Assembly: GCF_007625075.1 (NCBI RefSeq)
Contig: NZ_QMIE01000014.1
Span: 57,715 to 121,714, forward strand
Length of the DNA: 64,000 nt
DNA from: Oceanidesulfovibrio indonesiensis
GTDB lineage: Bacteria > Desulfobacterota > Desulfovibrionia > Desulfovibrionales > Desulfovibrionaceae
Direction of reading: 5' to 3'
Shown: one piece after another, positions 39,797 through 48,798 of the stretch
Numbering within the stretch: position 1 is the stretch's first letter
Layout: each line of letters starts with the position of its first letter
Notes under the pieces: generated by a model
The model's input: the letters and a program-made list of their open reading frames with translations, nothing else
What the model was told of the DNA's origin: nothing
Databases searched by the model: none
Translations under genes and position numbers: made by a program

Positions 39797-39950
39797 ACAG
39801 GCTGTTGAAAATGTCTTGGTGCTGCGTTGCGAAAAACGATCAGACCCTCACGCAGTCGAAGTGCGCTTCGGCCTTGATCTACTTTTCAGCGCCCTGCATT
39901 CGAACGTTTTGAGCATACTGCGAATGATATTTTCGGCTAGTTAGAGAGGC
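39797..39950 (+). repeat. Intergenic repeat, AACAGGCTGTTGAAAA type (best copy)
   Basis: Begins TTAACAGGCTGTTGAAAATG and continues with GCTGCGTTGCGAAAAACG, CCTCACGCAGTCGAAGTGCG, CTTCGGCC and GTTTTGAGCATACTGCG. This resembles a widespread class of non-coding dispersed repeats in proteobacterial genomes. It fills most of the rpsT-trkA gap. No ORF inside. Confidence 0.65.
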
Positions 39951-39955
39951 ATGCC

Positions 39956-41359
39956 ATGCGCTCATTCTGGCGACGCGAGCCTTCCAGGGCGGCACGGAGC
40001 ACCATAGTCATCGTCGGCGCCGGCGAGGTCGGCTTCCATATAGCCAAACGGCTGGCCAGCGAGAACAAGCAGGTCGTGGTCGTGGATCAGAACCCGGCGG
40101 CGCTCAGGCGTCTTGCCGATACGGTGGATGTGCAGATTATCGAGGGGTCCGCTTCCTCTCCCAAGGTGCTCGACGAGGCCGGGGTGACGGACGCCGACAT
40201 CTTCCTCGCCGTCACTGACCGCGATGAGATCAACATTGTCGCCTGCTTCTTCGCCAATATCCTCAACCCGGATGCGGTCAAACTCGCGCGGATTCGCAAC
40301 GACGAGTACTCCCTGTATCGCGACGCCCTCACCGGCGACACCCTGAACATCTCCATGGTCATCAACCCGGAGGTGGAGATCATCAAGACCATCGAACGCA
40401 TGGTCACGGTGCCCGGGGCTGTGGAATACAGCGAGTTCGTGGGCGGCAAGGTCAAGCTCGTCGGCCTGCGGCTCAAGGAGCGGCGTTTCACCGGCATGAA
40501 CCTCATGCGACTGCGCGAGGAGATGGGCGACGTGCGGGTCATCATCGGCGCCATTCTGCGCAATGAGCGGCTCATCATCCCCACCGGCCGCGACACCGTG
40601 GAGGAGGGCGACCTGCTGTACGTGGTGAGCGAAGACAAGGACATCCCCGAGATATGCCGCGCCTTCGGCTGCGAGCACATGGGCATACGCGACGTGCTCA
40701 TCATCGGCGGCGGCAACATCGGGTTCAAGCTCGCCACCCTGTTCGAACGCAAGGGCTACCACGTAAAGCTTGTGGACAAGAACGAGGAGCGCTGTCAGTT
40801 CCTCGCCGGCGTGCTGAACAAGACCATCGTGCTCAACGGCGACGGCACCGACCAGGACTTTCTGCTCGAAGAGAACGTGGCCGCCATGGACCTCGTGGTG
40901 TCGCTCACCGGCGACGAGGAGACGAATATCCTGTCCTCGCTGCTGGCCAAGAACATGGGCGCGAAGAAGACCATCACACGGGTGAACAAGGCGGCCTACC
41001 TGCCGCTGGTGCGCGCCATAGGCATCGAGCACAGCGTGAGCCCGCGCCTGTCCGCAGTGAACTCCATCCTGCACTACGTGCGCAAGGGCTCTGTCTTGTC
41101 CACTGTGTCCATCAAGGGCGAGGAGGCCGAAGCGCTGGAGGCCATCGCCCTGGAAAAATCCGGAGTGGTGAACAAACCGCTCAAGGACATCGATTTCCCC
41201 AAAGGCGCCATCGTCCTCTGCCTGGTTCGGGATGAGAAGGTTCTGGTCCCAACAGGCGAGACGGTCATCAGACCGGAGGACCGCATCATCATCCTGGCGC
41301 TTCGTCACGCCGTGTCCAAGGTGGAAGACGCACTCGCCGTGAAACTGGAGTACGTCTAG
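39956..41359 (+). CDS. trkA: Trk potassium uptake protein TrkA
   Basis: A 467-residue cytosolic gating subunit of the Trk K+ channel. Two RCK modules are seen: the first NAD-binding Rossmann fold at IVIVGAGEVGFHIAKRLASENKQVVVVD (about residues 18-45), the second at LIIGGGNIGFKLATLFERKGYHVKLVD (about residues 245-271). Each is followed by a TrkA-C domain (GAVEYSEFVGGKVKLVGLRL and SIKGEEAEALEAIAL). Two-RCK length is normal. Followed 40 bp later by trkH. Confidence 0.95.
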   Translation: MRSFWRREPSRAARSTIVIVGAGEVGFHIAKRLASENKQVVVVDQNPAALRRLADTVDVQIIEGSASSPKVLDEAGVTDADIFLAVTDRDEINIVACFFANILNPDAVKLARIRNDEYSLYRDALTGDTLNISMVINPEVEIIKTIERMVTVPGAVEYSEFVGGKVKLVGLRLKERRFTGMNLMRLREEMGDVRVIIGAILRNERLIIPTGRDTVEEGDLLYVVSEDKDIPEICRAFGCEHMGIRDVLIIGGGNIGFKLATLFERKGYHVKLVDKNEERCQFLAGVLNKTIVLNGDGTDQDFLLEENVAAMDLVVSLTGDEETNILSSLLAKNMGAKKTITRVNKAAYLPLVRAIGIEHSVSPRLSAVNSILHYVRKGSVLSTVSIKGEEAEALEAIALEKSGVVNKPLKDIDFPKGAIVLCLVRDEKVLVPTGETVIRPEDRIIILALRHAVSKVEDALAVKLEYV

Positions 41360-41399
41360 GCCGGCCGGCTCTTCGGAGTGGACCGACGGAGCGCGCCCA

Positions 41400-42845
41400 A
41401 TGCGGATTCATTACATTCTGTACGTGGTGGGAGCCCTCGTGTGCTGCGTGGGGCTGTCCATGCTGTTCCCGCTCGCATTCGGGGTCTACTACGGCGACGA
41501 TTCCGTGCTGCCTCTTGTTATCTCCATTGGCGTTGCTCTGTTGCTGGGACTGCTTGCCGTGCTGAGACTGCGCAGCGAGCAGACCCCCACGCTGAGCCAC
41601 CGCGAGGGCATGGCCATCGTGGCGATGGGCTGGATGGGGGCAGGGTTGTTCGGGGCGCTGCCGTTTCTGATATCAGGGTACATGTCGCCCACGGATGCGG
41701 TGTTCGAATCCGTCTCCGGCTTCACGACTACGGGCGCATCGATTCTCACGGACATCGAGAGCCTGCCCGAGGGGCTGCTCATGTGGCGCAGCATGACGCA
41801 GTGGCTGGGCGGCATGGGTATCATCGTGCTTTCGCTGGCCATTCTGCCGTTTCTCGGCGTGGGCGGCATGCAGCTGTACAAGGCCGAAGTCCCCGGCCCT
41901 GCGCCGGACAAGCTCAAGCCCCGCATCAAAGATACCGCCATGCTGCTGTGGAAGGTTTATCTGGTCCTCAGCGTGGCTGAGGTCGTATTCCTTCTGCTTG
42001 GCGGCATGAGTCTGTTCGACGCCATCAGTCATACTTTCACCACCCTGTCGTCAGGCGGATTCTCCACGCGCAATGCATCCATTGCGGCGTTCGACTCCGT
42101 GTACATTGACGCAGTGATCACCCTGTTCATGTTCATGGCGGGCATGAATTTCGTCCTGCATTTCAGGTTGATGCGGGGAGACGTCACGTCACTGGTCCGC
42201 GATTCCGAGTTTCGCTTCTACGCCGGGATCATTCTCCTCTTCACCATCATCACCACGCTGTGCATATGGGACTACAACTACGATTCCGTATGGCAATCCC
42301 TGCGTCTGGCCGCGTTCCAGGTGGTCTCCATATGCACCACCACAGGCTATGCCACGGCTGATTACGAGCTGTGGCTGCCGCTGCCGCAGGCCCTGCTCTT
42401 CTTCCTCATGTTCCTGGGCGGCTCGGCCGGCTCCACCGCCGGCGGCATGAAATGCATGCGTATTCTATTGCTGCTCAAGCAGGGATATCATGAGCTCTTG
42501 CGGCTGGTGCATCCGCGGGCGGTCAAGCGCGTGAAGCTCGGCGGCCGGCTGGTGGCGCCGGACGTGCTGTCCGGCGTGGTTGGTTTCTTTATTCTCTACC
42601 TGCTTCTGTACGTGCTCTCGTCCTTCATCATGACGGCGCTGGGGCTGGACATACTCACGGCATTCGCTTCGGTGGCGGCGTGTATCGGCAACGTAGGCCC
42701 GGGGTTGGGGTCGGTGGGGCCGGCGGAGAATTACGCGCACATACCCACGCTGGGCAAGTGGGTGCTGGTTTTCAACATGCTGCTGGGCCGGCTGGAGATC
42801 TACACCGTCATTATTCTCTTCGTGCCCGAGTTCTGGCGCAAATGA
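41400..42845 (+). CDS. trkH: Trk potassium uptake channel TrkH
   Basis: A 481-residue inner-membrane K+ channel with about ten to twelve membrane segments built from four M1-P-M2 repeats. Selectivity-filter loops are visible as SGFTTTGASIL (about residue 107), TLSSGGFSTRNAS (about residue 218), ICTTTGYATAD (about residue 311) and ACIGNVGPGLGSVGP (about residue 430). It forms a ring on which TrkA sits. Its partner gene lies directly upstream. Confidence 0.95.
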   Translation: MRIHYILYVVGALVCCVGLSMLFPLAFGVYYGDDSVLPLVISIGVALLLGLLAVLRLRSEQTPTLSHREGMAIVAMGWMGAGLFGALPFLISGYMSPTDAVFESVSGFTTTGASILTDIESLPEGLLMWRSMTQWLGGMGIIVLSLAILPFLGVGGMQLYKAEVPGPAPDKLKPRIKDTAMLLWKVYLVLSVAEVVFLLLGGMSLFDAISHTFTTLSSGGFSTRNASIAAFDSVYIDAVITLFMFMAGMNFVLHFRLMRGDVTSLVRDSEFRFYAGIILLFTIITTLCIWDYNYDSVWQSLRLAAFQVVSICTTTGYATADYELWLPLPQALLFFLMFLGGSAGSTAGGMKCMRILLLLKQGYHELLRLVHPRAVKRVKLGGRLVAPDVLSGVVGFFILYLLLYVLSSFIMTALGLDILTAFASVAACIGNVGPGLGSVGPAENYAHIPTLGKWVLVFNMLLGRLEIYTVIILFVPEFWRK

Positions 42846-43158
42846 CACGATCCGTGCGATTCCGTGGTCGAGAGAGTCCAAGAATAGGTCCAGAGCGGCA
42901 CGCCTGTTCACTGAGGTTGTACAAGACATTGGGTGAAGAGGCGGATTATGCTCTGGTATCGGCTGAGCCTTTGTAAAAGAAATCTGGGGGATTGTTCTTG
43001 ACAGGTGTGGCAAAATCCTGCATTTCGTAACACGAAAACGGAAAATGTTTCACGCAGAGGCGAAATATTCGCAATCCGTACGCTGGCCTGTTCAGGACAT
43101 CCACCCCGACTGCCGGTATCAGCCTCCTTTCCGTCCGCCCTGCCAGGGGGTAAAGAAA
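42846..43158. other. Gene-free stretch between trkH and adk terminator
   Basis: About 310 bp with no supported gene. It contains TTGACA at 42998-43003 and a small palindrome TTTCGT-AAC-ACGAAA near 43023, but no convincing -10 and no plus-strand gene downstream for them to serve. Confidence 0.4.
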
Positions 43159-43191
43159 AAGGCCCGAAACGGCATCACCGTTTCGGGCCTT
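43159..43191 (-). terminator. Rho-independent terminator after adk
   Basis: A perfect 14-bp stem, AAGGCCCGAAACGG (43159-43172) with CCGTTTCGGGCCTT (43178-43191), loop of 5. On the minus strand it is followed by TTTTTCTTT. It closes the cysG-N to adk operon. Confidence 0.93.
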
Positions 43192-43258
43192 CTCTTGTAG
43201 CGCGATGGGACAATCGCACGGCAAATCGCAGGCAGTCTTCGAGACCGCGTGCGGCTAC

Positions 43259-43930
43259 TTACTTGACTTCGGAGAGCAGGGTGTCCTTGATCTCGTCGAT
43301 GGACCGTTCGCCGTCCAGCTCGACGTACTTGGTCTGGCCCTTGTCGGCCAGGGCCTTGTAGAAGTACGCGGCGGCCAGTGTGCCGGTGTTGGTGTCGTAG
43401 TAGATGTCGTGGCGCTTGTTGATGGCTTCTTCGTCCTGGTCGTCGGCGCGGGTTTTCAGAGCGCCGCCGCATACGCGGCACTTGTCGCCGTCCGGCTTGA
43501 TGACGTCGATGAAAATGTTGTTCGGGTGGTTCGGGTTGTTCTCGCAGAGGCGGCGGCCCATGATGCGGTTCTTGGCTACCTCGCGGGGGAGCAGGATCTC
43601 GATGACGTAATCGAGCTTCATGCCCTTCTCCTGGAGCGCATCCCAGAGCTTCTCGGCCTGCACCATGTTGCGCGGGAAGCCGTCGAGCAGCCAGCCGTCC
43701 TTGCCGGTGGTCTCCAGGGTTTCGAGGACCATGGGAATGGTGATGTCGTCAGGAACGAGCTCGCCCTTGTCGATGTATTCCTTGGCCTTCTTGCCCAGTT
43801 CGGTTCCGCCGCCAATGTGCTCGCGGAAGATGCCGCCGGACTCGATGTGGGCGAGATTGAACTTGTCTTTGACCAGGTTGCCCTGGGTGCCCTTGCCGCT
43901 GCCGTTGGGTCCGAAGATAAGGATATTCAC
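43259..43930 (-). CDS. adk: Adenylate kinase
   Basis: A 223-residue AMP + ATP phosphotransferase that balances adenylate pools. P-loop FGPNGSGKGTQGNL (residues 6-19), AMP site GKDGWLLDGFPRNMVQAEKL (about residues 75-94), and a long LID region with RRLCENNPNH and a CRVCGG pair (about residues 120-165), suggestive of a metal-binding LID. The P-loop has Asn where most have Ala/Pro (GPNGSGKGT), as in a subset of long-LID enzymes. Last gene before the terminator. Confidence 0.93.
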   Translation of the reverse strand: MNILIFGPNGSGKGTQGNLVKDKFNLAHIESGGIFREHIGGGTELGKKAKEYIDKGELVPDDITIPMVLETLETTGKDGWLLDGFPRNMVQAEKLWDALQEKGMKLDYVIEILLPREVAKNRIMGRRLCENNPNHPNNIFIDVIKPDGDKCRVCGGALKTRADDQDEEAINKRHDIYYDTNTGTLAAAYFYKALADKGQTKYVELDGERSIDEIKDTLLSEVK

Positions 43931-43990
43931 GAAGCACGCTCCTTCATGTTGAAATTTTCACAAGCTGGATACAACCCAGCCCCACGCCTG

Positions 43991-45031
43991 TCAACGACTC
44001 ATTTTCCCAGGAACGATTCGGACACGGTCCCGCTCCACGCGGGCTTCCTTGGAGCCGGGCAGTTGAACCACCACGCCTGTGCGCTTTTCCATGACGGCGC
44101 GATCCAGGTTGCGCAGGGAGTCGAGCAACGGTTGTCCCGGGCCGGCGGATTCCACTGCGTTTTTGAGCACGCGCAGCCGCAACGCCATGGGCGCCTCGCG
44201 CAAGGCAGGACTGTGTATGGAGATGCCATCGCGGTCATGGTGCAGCGGGACGGATGCCATGCGTTCCTCCCAGTAGGCGGCATCCAGCCGCGCCAGCTTC
44301 CACAAACCGCCGGCGGTCTCGGGGAACTTTGGATTCTCCACAGCGATGCGGGGCAGGATGTCCAGACGTACGCGGTTGCGCGTGCAGCCCGGGTCCGCGT
44401 TCGTGGCGTCCTCGCGCCACGTGAGGCCGACCGAGCGGACGAGATCCGCAAGCTCGGATTTCGGCGTGAGCAGCAGGGGACGCAGGAGGTTCCTCGCGGG
44501 GTCCCACGCTTCCATGCCGGCCAGGGCGGGCCAGCCCGTGCCCCGAATGAGGCGCATGAGCATATCCTCGGCCAGCTCGTCCAGCTGGTGTCCCTGGAGA
44601 ATTACGTCGGCCGCGCAATCCCTGCGCACGCGTTCCAGAAGTTCAGTGCGGGCCTCGCGTCCCGCTTCCTCGACGCCGATTTTCCGTTCGGCCGCAAGAC
44701 CGGCGACGTCGCGCCGTTCGCTGGTCAGATGGATGCCCAGCCGATCACACAGTTCGGCCACGTGGGCTGCGTCCTCCACGGACTCCCCGCGCAGGCCATG
44801 GTCCAGGTGCGCGGCGAAAAGGGTGGCTTCCAGGCGCGGCGCCAGACACGCGAAGATAACGGCGAGGGCCGTGGAGTCCACACCGCCGGAAAGGGACAGC
44901 AACAGCCGGCCCCCCTGCAGCCGCGGCAGGGGCGGCGGGGAGCCGAAGGGTTCGCGAGCGAAGCTCTCCACCTCCAGGCAGAGTCTGGCCATGCGAGGCT
45001 CAAGGGTCTGGAGTCGGAGCGGCGTGGCCAT
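43991..45031 (-). CDS. tilS: tRNA(Ile)-lysidine synthase TilS
   Basis: A 346-residue N-type ATP pyrophosphatase that converts C34 of tRNA-Ile(CAU) to lysidine so it reads AUA. The PP-loop SLSGGVDSTALAVIF (about residues 48-62), AAHLDHGLRGES (about residues 75-86) and the RGTGWPALAGM and RPLL segments are typical. The C-terminal domain is short compared with E. coli TilS. It follows the 111-residue unknown gene by 15 bp and precedes adk. Confidence 0.93.
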   Translation of the reverse strand: MATPLRLQTLEPRMARLCLEVESFAREPFGSPPPLPRLQGGRLLLSLSGGVDSTALAVIFACLAPRLEATLFAAHLDHGLRGESVEDAAHVAELCDRLGIHLTSERRDVAGLAAERKIGVEEAGREARTELLERVRRDCAADVILQGHQLDELAEDMLMRLIRGTGWPALAGMEAWDPARNLLRPLLLTPKSELADLVRSVGLTWREDATNADPGCTRNRVRLDILPRIAVENPKFPETAGGLWKLARLDAAYWEERMASVPLHHDRDGISIHSPALREAPMALRLRVLKNAVESAGPGQPLLDSLRNLDRAVMEKRTGVVVQLPGSKEARVERDRVRIVPGKMSR

Positions 45032-45046
45032 GTGGTGAGGGGGGGG

Positions 45047-45382
45047 CTAGACTGAAATGTCCAGTGATTTAAGCAGATCGTCCAACCAGTTGATAAGGTG
45101 ACTACGCTGCTCGGGCGTGGCGTAGGCGATGCAGGAGCAGCGCATGACTTTGCGGCAACGCACCAGAAGCTCCATCTTGATATGGCTGGCTTCCATTTCC
45201 AGGGCCACGGAGTGCGGGCCGCAACCGTCGGCGTGTTCTTTCTGCTCCGGGGTCAGGAGTTCCTCGGGCAGGGGCAGCCACCACACACCCTCGATGGCGC
45301 CGGTCAGTTCCATGTCGTCGAGTCGTTTGGCGATGCGCTCGATGTTTTCCGGATTGAGCTCTTCGATCATATAGCTGCGCAT
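45047..45382 (-). CDS. Cys-containing protein of unknown function in the hemA operon
   Basis: A 111-residue cytosolic protein, not recognised. Acidic N-terminus (MIEELNPENIERIAKRLDDMEL), then GVWWLPLPEELLTPEQKEH, GCGPHSVALEMEASHIKMELLVRCRKVMRCSC, and a helical end with LINWLDDLLKSL. Four cysteines (GCG, RC, RCSC) could bind a metal or cofactor. It starts 3 bp after the hemA stop and ends 15 bp before tilS, so it is surely co-transcribed. The start may be M5. Confidence 0.7.
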   Translation of the reverse strand: MRSYMIEELNPENIERIAKRLDDMELTGAIEGVWWLPLPEELLTPEQKEHADGCGPHSVALEMEASHIKMELLVRCRKVMRCSCIAYATPEQRSHLINWLDDLLKSLDISV

Positions 45383-45385
45383 GTA

Positions 45386-46825
45386 CTATGCTCCGTTGTT
45401 CGACGTTGCGCCGAGGTCGTTTTCGCGGGCGTCGACATCATCCCGAATGTCCTTGCGCCGGCGGTCTGCGTGGGCGTCGTCCGGAATATCCTCGTCGTCG
45501 AGGTTGAACATCCTGCGAGTGGTGTCGATGTAGCGTCTGGCGGATTCCTCTTCGGCCGAACGACGTTTGAGGAAAATGATGGGCTCGTGAAGGACTTTTT
45601 TGACCACGGAATCGACGAGAATTTCCAGGGCTTCGTGCATCTCGGGGGCCACGTCGCGGCCCAGTATCTGGGCGAGTCGCTTTTCGGTTTTGGCGAGTTC
45701 TTTGTGGGCGATGCCCTGGTTGCGTTCTAAGAGTTCCACGATGGTGGGCTGCAACTCCAGTGACTTGAGCCACTGCCCGAAGGCGTCGGCCTCGTCGTAC
45801 ACAATGGCCGTGGCTTTGGCCGCTTCCTCCCTGCGCTGGGCAATGTTCTCCTCGACCACCTCCTTGAGATCGTCGATGTCGTAGAGGAAGACCGAGTCCA
45901 GTGTGTTCACGTCCGGGTCAATGTCCCGCGGCACGGCGATATCGATAAAGAACATGGGACGGTTGCGGCGCTTTTTGAGTACGGCCTTTACATCTTTGGC
46001 GCGGATTACAGCGGATGGCGAGCCGGTGGAGCTGATGACGATGTCCACCTCGTGCAGCCGGTCGAACAGGGTCTCGAAGGGGATGGCCTGGCCCTCGAAC
46101 TGCGCGGCGAGCTCGCGGGCGCGCTCGAAGGTGCGGTTGGCCACGTAGATATCCTTGATGCCAGAGGTGACGAGGTGCTGCGCCGCCAGCTCGGCCATCT
46201 CGCCCGCGCCGATGAGCATGGCCTTCTGTTTGGACATCTCGCCGAAGATGCGCTTGGCAAGCTCCACGGCGGCGTAGCTGATGGACACGGCGGCTGAGCC
46301 CACGGCGGTCTCGGTTCGGACCCGTTTCGCTACGGAAAACGCCTTATGGTACAGACGGTTGAGGATGACTTTGGTGGTGCCTGCCTTCACCGCCATGCGG
46401 TAGGCGTCCTTGAGCTGGCCGAGGATCTGCGGTTCGCCGAGGACCATGGAGTCCAGAGCGCAGGCCACCCGGAAAAGGTGGCGCACGGCGTCGAGGTCCT
46501 CGTGGATGTAGACGTAAGGCTTCAGCTCTTCCACGTCGGCATTGCGCGCGGCGGCCCAGCGGGCGAGCACCGCATCGCGGCAGGCGTCCTGTTCTCCTAC
46601 GGCCGCGATCTCCACCCGGTTGCAGGTAGACAGGATAGCAAGTTCATCTATGGGGCCGCCCAGGGGGATAATCTGCTGCTCCTCACCCTGCACGGACTGC
46701 GCCCCGGATTCCGATTCAATGATCCGACCGGGCAGGCAGTCCGCAAGGCCGAACGTTTCGCGCACTTCGACCCCGGCCGTGGTGTGGTTGAGCCCCACGA
46801 GATACAAAGATTTATTCATCGTCAT
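45386..46825 (-). CDS. hemA: Glutamyl-tRNA reductase
   Basis: A 479-residue enzyme that reduces glutamyl-tRNA(Glu) to glutamate-1-semialdehyde, the first committed step of C5 tetrapyrrole synthesis. Seen: YLVGLNHTTAGVEVRE (residues 8-23), nucleophile C68 in LSTCNRVEI, the NADPH domain with LIGAGEMAELAAQHL and STGSPSAVI, and a C-terminal dimerisation helix (about residues 340-430). It starts within ATGA shared with the ccsA-like gene. An acidic tail of about 40 residues follows. The whole operon feeds sirohaem/haem synthesis. Confidence 0.95.
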   Translation of the reverse strand: MTMNKSLYLVGLNHTTAGVEVRETFGLADCLPGRIIESESGAQSVQGEEQQIIPLGGPIDELAILSTCNRVEIAAVGEQDACRDAVLARWAAARNADVEELKPYVYIHEDLDAVRHLFRVACALDSMVLGEPQILGQLKDAYRMAVKAGTTKVILNRLYHKAFSVAKRVRTETAVGSAAVSISYAAVELAKRIFGEMSKQKAMLIGAGEMAELAAQHLVTSGIKDIYVANRTFERARELAAQFEGQAIPFETLFDRLHEVDIVISSTGSPSAVIRAKDVKAVLKKRRNRPMFFIDIAVPRDIDPDVNTLDSVFLYDIDDLKEVVEENIAQRREEAAKATAIVYDEADAFGQWLKSLELQPTIVELLERNQGIAHKELAKTEKRLAQILGRDVAPEMHEALEILVDSVVKKVLHEPIIFLKRRSAEEESARRYIDTTRRMFNLDDEDIPDDAHADRRRKDIRDDVDARENDLGATSNNGA

Positions 46826-47688
46826 TTATTCGTTGGCGGGGTCGGGACAGACTGCTCGATCCCGGGTCTGTTCTGGAAACTATGGTGCGTCGGCATGAAG
46901 AAGTTGATGATGATCATGGATCCGATTGCCAGGGAGAACAAGCCGATGGCCCAGACTGCCGGTCGCCGGCCCCACCATCCCCGGGCCAGGCGATTATGGA
47001 AGAGCAGGGCGAACAGCAACCATACGATGATGGAAACAATTTCCTTGGGATCTCCGGTGAGCACACTGCCCCAGGCGAACTTGGCGAACACGAAGCCCGT
47101 GAGCATGCCCACGGTGTAGAGCGGGAAGCCGATGAGCACGGCCCAGTAGTTGACCCGATCAAAAGTGGAGAGCGCCGGCATGTCCCGGTCCATATCCGAT
47201 AGCTTTGCCTTGGCTTTGATCTTCTTCTCCAGCCTGATGAAGATGAGCCCGGCGGCGAACGCCATGGCGAGCAGCGCCATGGAGCCGAACAACGAGCCGA
47301 TGTGCAGGCCGAAGAACGGGCCGGCAAGATCCGGCGGCATTTTGGCCGCAGTCTGGTGCGTGAAGGAAAAGATGAACAGCAGTATGGCGATGGGCGAGGC
47401 GATGAGCGCCAGAAACTCCAGCTTGAGCCGCCACCAGAGGATAAAGAAGAGCGCCACCAGACACCACGAAAAGAGCTTGATGTAGTAGCTCACCGTGAGC
47501 GTGGATATCTCCGTGGCGGCCAGGAAGTGGATGAGGATGAGGGTGTGCAGGAGCAGGCCCCCGGCGGCGAGATATCCCGCCAGACGCTTGAGCGCGACCT
47601 GTCTGCTGAACGCGCCGGCCAGAAAGAAAATCGTGCCCAGCACGTAGAGCAGAAGGATGGCGAAGTAGACGAGGTCAAACAAGGTCAT
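46822..47688 (-). CDS. CcsA/HemX-like cytochrome c assembly membrane protein
   Basis: A 288-residue integral membrane protein with eight or so hydrophobic segments, of the cytochrome c assembly/CcsA family. Seen: the N-terminal DLVYFAILLLYVLGTIFFLAG, central His residues (LIHFLAA, HIGSLFG) that may ligate haem, and the C-terminal WAIGLFSLAIGSMIIINFFMP. In operons with hemA such proteins are called HemX. Start at 47688 gives the first membrane helix. It overlaps the precorrin-2 dehydrogenase gene upstream by 14 bp and hemA downstream. Confidence 0.87.
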   Translation of the reverse strand: MTLFDLVYFAILLLYVLGTIFFLAGAFSRQVALKRLAGYLAAGGLLLHTLILIHFLAATEISTLTVSYYIKLFSWCLVALFFILWWRLKLEFLALIASPIAILLFIFSFTHQTAAKMPPDLAGPFFGLHIGSLFGSMALLAMAFAAGLIFIRLEKKIKAKAKLSDMDRDMPALSTFDRVNYWAVLIGFPLYTVGMLTGFVFAKFAWGSVLTGDPKEIVSIIVWLLFALLFHNRLARGWWGRRPAVWAIGLFSLAIGSMIIINFFMPTHHSFQNRPGIEQSVPTPPTNK

Positions 47689-48358
47689 GGAGCAAGTCCT
47701 CCAGCGCCGGGTGCAGCGACTCCGGCAGGTGCGCGCGCAGGATGTCCTGCGCTTCATCGCGATTCCCGGCGGCCAGTGCGTCCTTGAGGTCGGACTCCAC
47801 GATGCCGCGGAAGATCGCCGTATTGGCCGGCGTTTCCATGCCCAGGTCCAGCACGCGAGGGCGGATGCGGCCCAGCACGGTGGCGAGCGCGCCGTACCCG
47901 GCCAGATGCGTTTCCATTTCGCGCCGCAGCCGTCTGGCCAGAGCCGGGCTCTGTCCGGCCGTGGAGATAGCCACGGTCACCCCATCGAGCTCCACGTGCG
48001 ACGGCACGATGAACGATCCGGCATCGGGATCGTCGGCCACGTTGCACAGCACACCCCGTTCGCGGCAGGCGGCAGCGATGCGGGCGTTTTCCTTGCGCAG
48101 GGGCGTGGCCGCCACGCAGAGGGACACGCCCTCCAGGTCTTCCATCCCGAAAGACCGGTTTGCATACACCACTTGGGGGGCGTCCAGCAAGCGCCGGGCG
48201 TCCTCCGGGTGGGAGGCTGGATCGGCCGGGTCGAGTACAAGAACCGCAGCCGGCGAGGCGTCCAGCAGAGTGGCCAGCTTGCGCCGGCCCACGCCGCCGT
48301 AGCCCACCACCAGGCACCGCGCGTGCTCAAGATCGAGGAAGGCGGGATAGTAGCGCAT
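47675..48358 (-). CDS. Precorrin-2 dehydrogenase / sirohydrochlorin ferrochelatase (CysG N-terminal type)
   Basis: A 227-residue NAD-dependent enzyme that oxidises precorrin-2 to sirohydrochlorin, with possible iron insertion to make sirohaem. Seen: MRYYPAFLDLEHARCLVVGYGGVGRRKLATLLD (NAD-binding Rossmann), ANRSFGMEDLEGVSLCVAAT (about residues 68-87), LCNVADDPDAGSFIVPSHVELDGVTVAIST (about residues 105-134) and SPALARRLRREME. Start placed at 48358 where homology begins. First gene of the operon to adk. In sulfate reducers this route also leads to haem via sirohaem. Confidence 0.92.
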   Translation of the reverse strand: MRYYPAFLDLEHARCLVVGYGGVGRRKLATLLDASPAAVLVLDPADPASHPEDARRLLDAPQVVYANRSFGMEDLEGVSLCVAATPLRKENARIAAACRERGVLCNVADDPDAGSFIVPSHVELDGVTVAISTAGQSPALARRLRREMETHLAGYGALATVLGRIRPRVLDLGMETPANTAIFRGIVESDLKDALAAGNRDEAQDILRAHLPESLHPALEDLLHDLV

Positions 48359-48798
48359 GGGCGTTGATACCACACGAGCCGCCAGGGGCAAATGGTTGCG
48401 AGATCGGGAACAATGTTCGGGATCGGATGGATTTTTCGGGGAGAAGGTCCAGGGGCAAACTACTTATGATGTTTCTGATTATGAATGAATTCAACAGGAA
48501 ATAACCAATGTAATCTGTGGTTCTTCTTGCCTGGATTCGGGTATGGTGCTAGTCTTATGCAAACCATCTTTTCAGGAGAAAACCGTCCGCATTTATCGCG
48601 GCGTAGATGTGCGAACTTGCACGGCGTCTGGTGTGTGCTGTCTCATGCGTCCACGGGGGATCGTTCGGGGCAATTGTTTTTTAGCGTTGCTGCAGTGGGC
48701 GCGTGGCCGTTGATGGTTTTGCGTCGTGCAGGAATTGTTTTGGGGGGCGAAACACTCGGAATCACCATGCCGCATCATCAATAACGGGGAGGGGGAGA
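48359..48798. other. Divergent intergenic region between haem operon and lipoprotein cluster
   Basis: About 440 bp without a supported gene. Near the haem operon lies GAAC-AAT-GTTC (48408-48418), a palindrome about 50 bp before its first gene. For the plus-strand lipoprotein genes, TTGCCT (48527-48532), 17-bp spacer, TAGTCT (48550-48555) is a weak promoter candidate. Frames starting near 48485 and 48703 lack RBS and are not accepted. Confidence 0.45.

Noticed and set aside
42998..43030. TTGACA followed by a palindrome, as a promoter
   Set aside because: No acceptable -10 at 16-18 bp and no plus-strand gene downstream.
43205..45055. 616-codon plus-strand frame over adk and tilS
   Set aside because: Antisense to two certain genes, no domains.
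48485..48784. 99-codon frame before the Sel1 lipoprotein gene
   Set aside because: No RBS and no protein-like pattern; lies in a probable promoter region.
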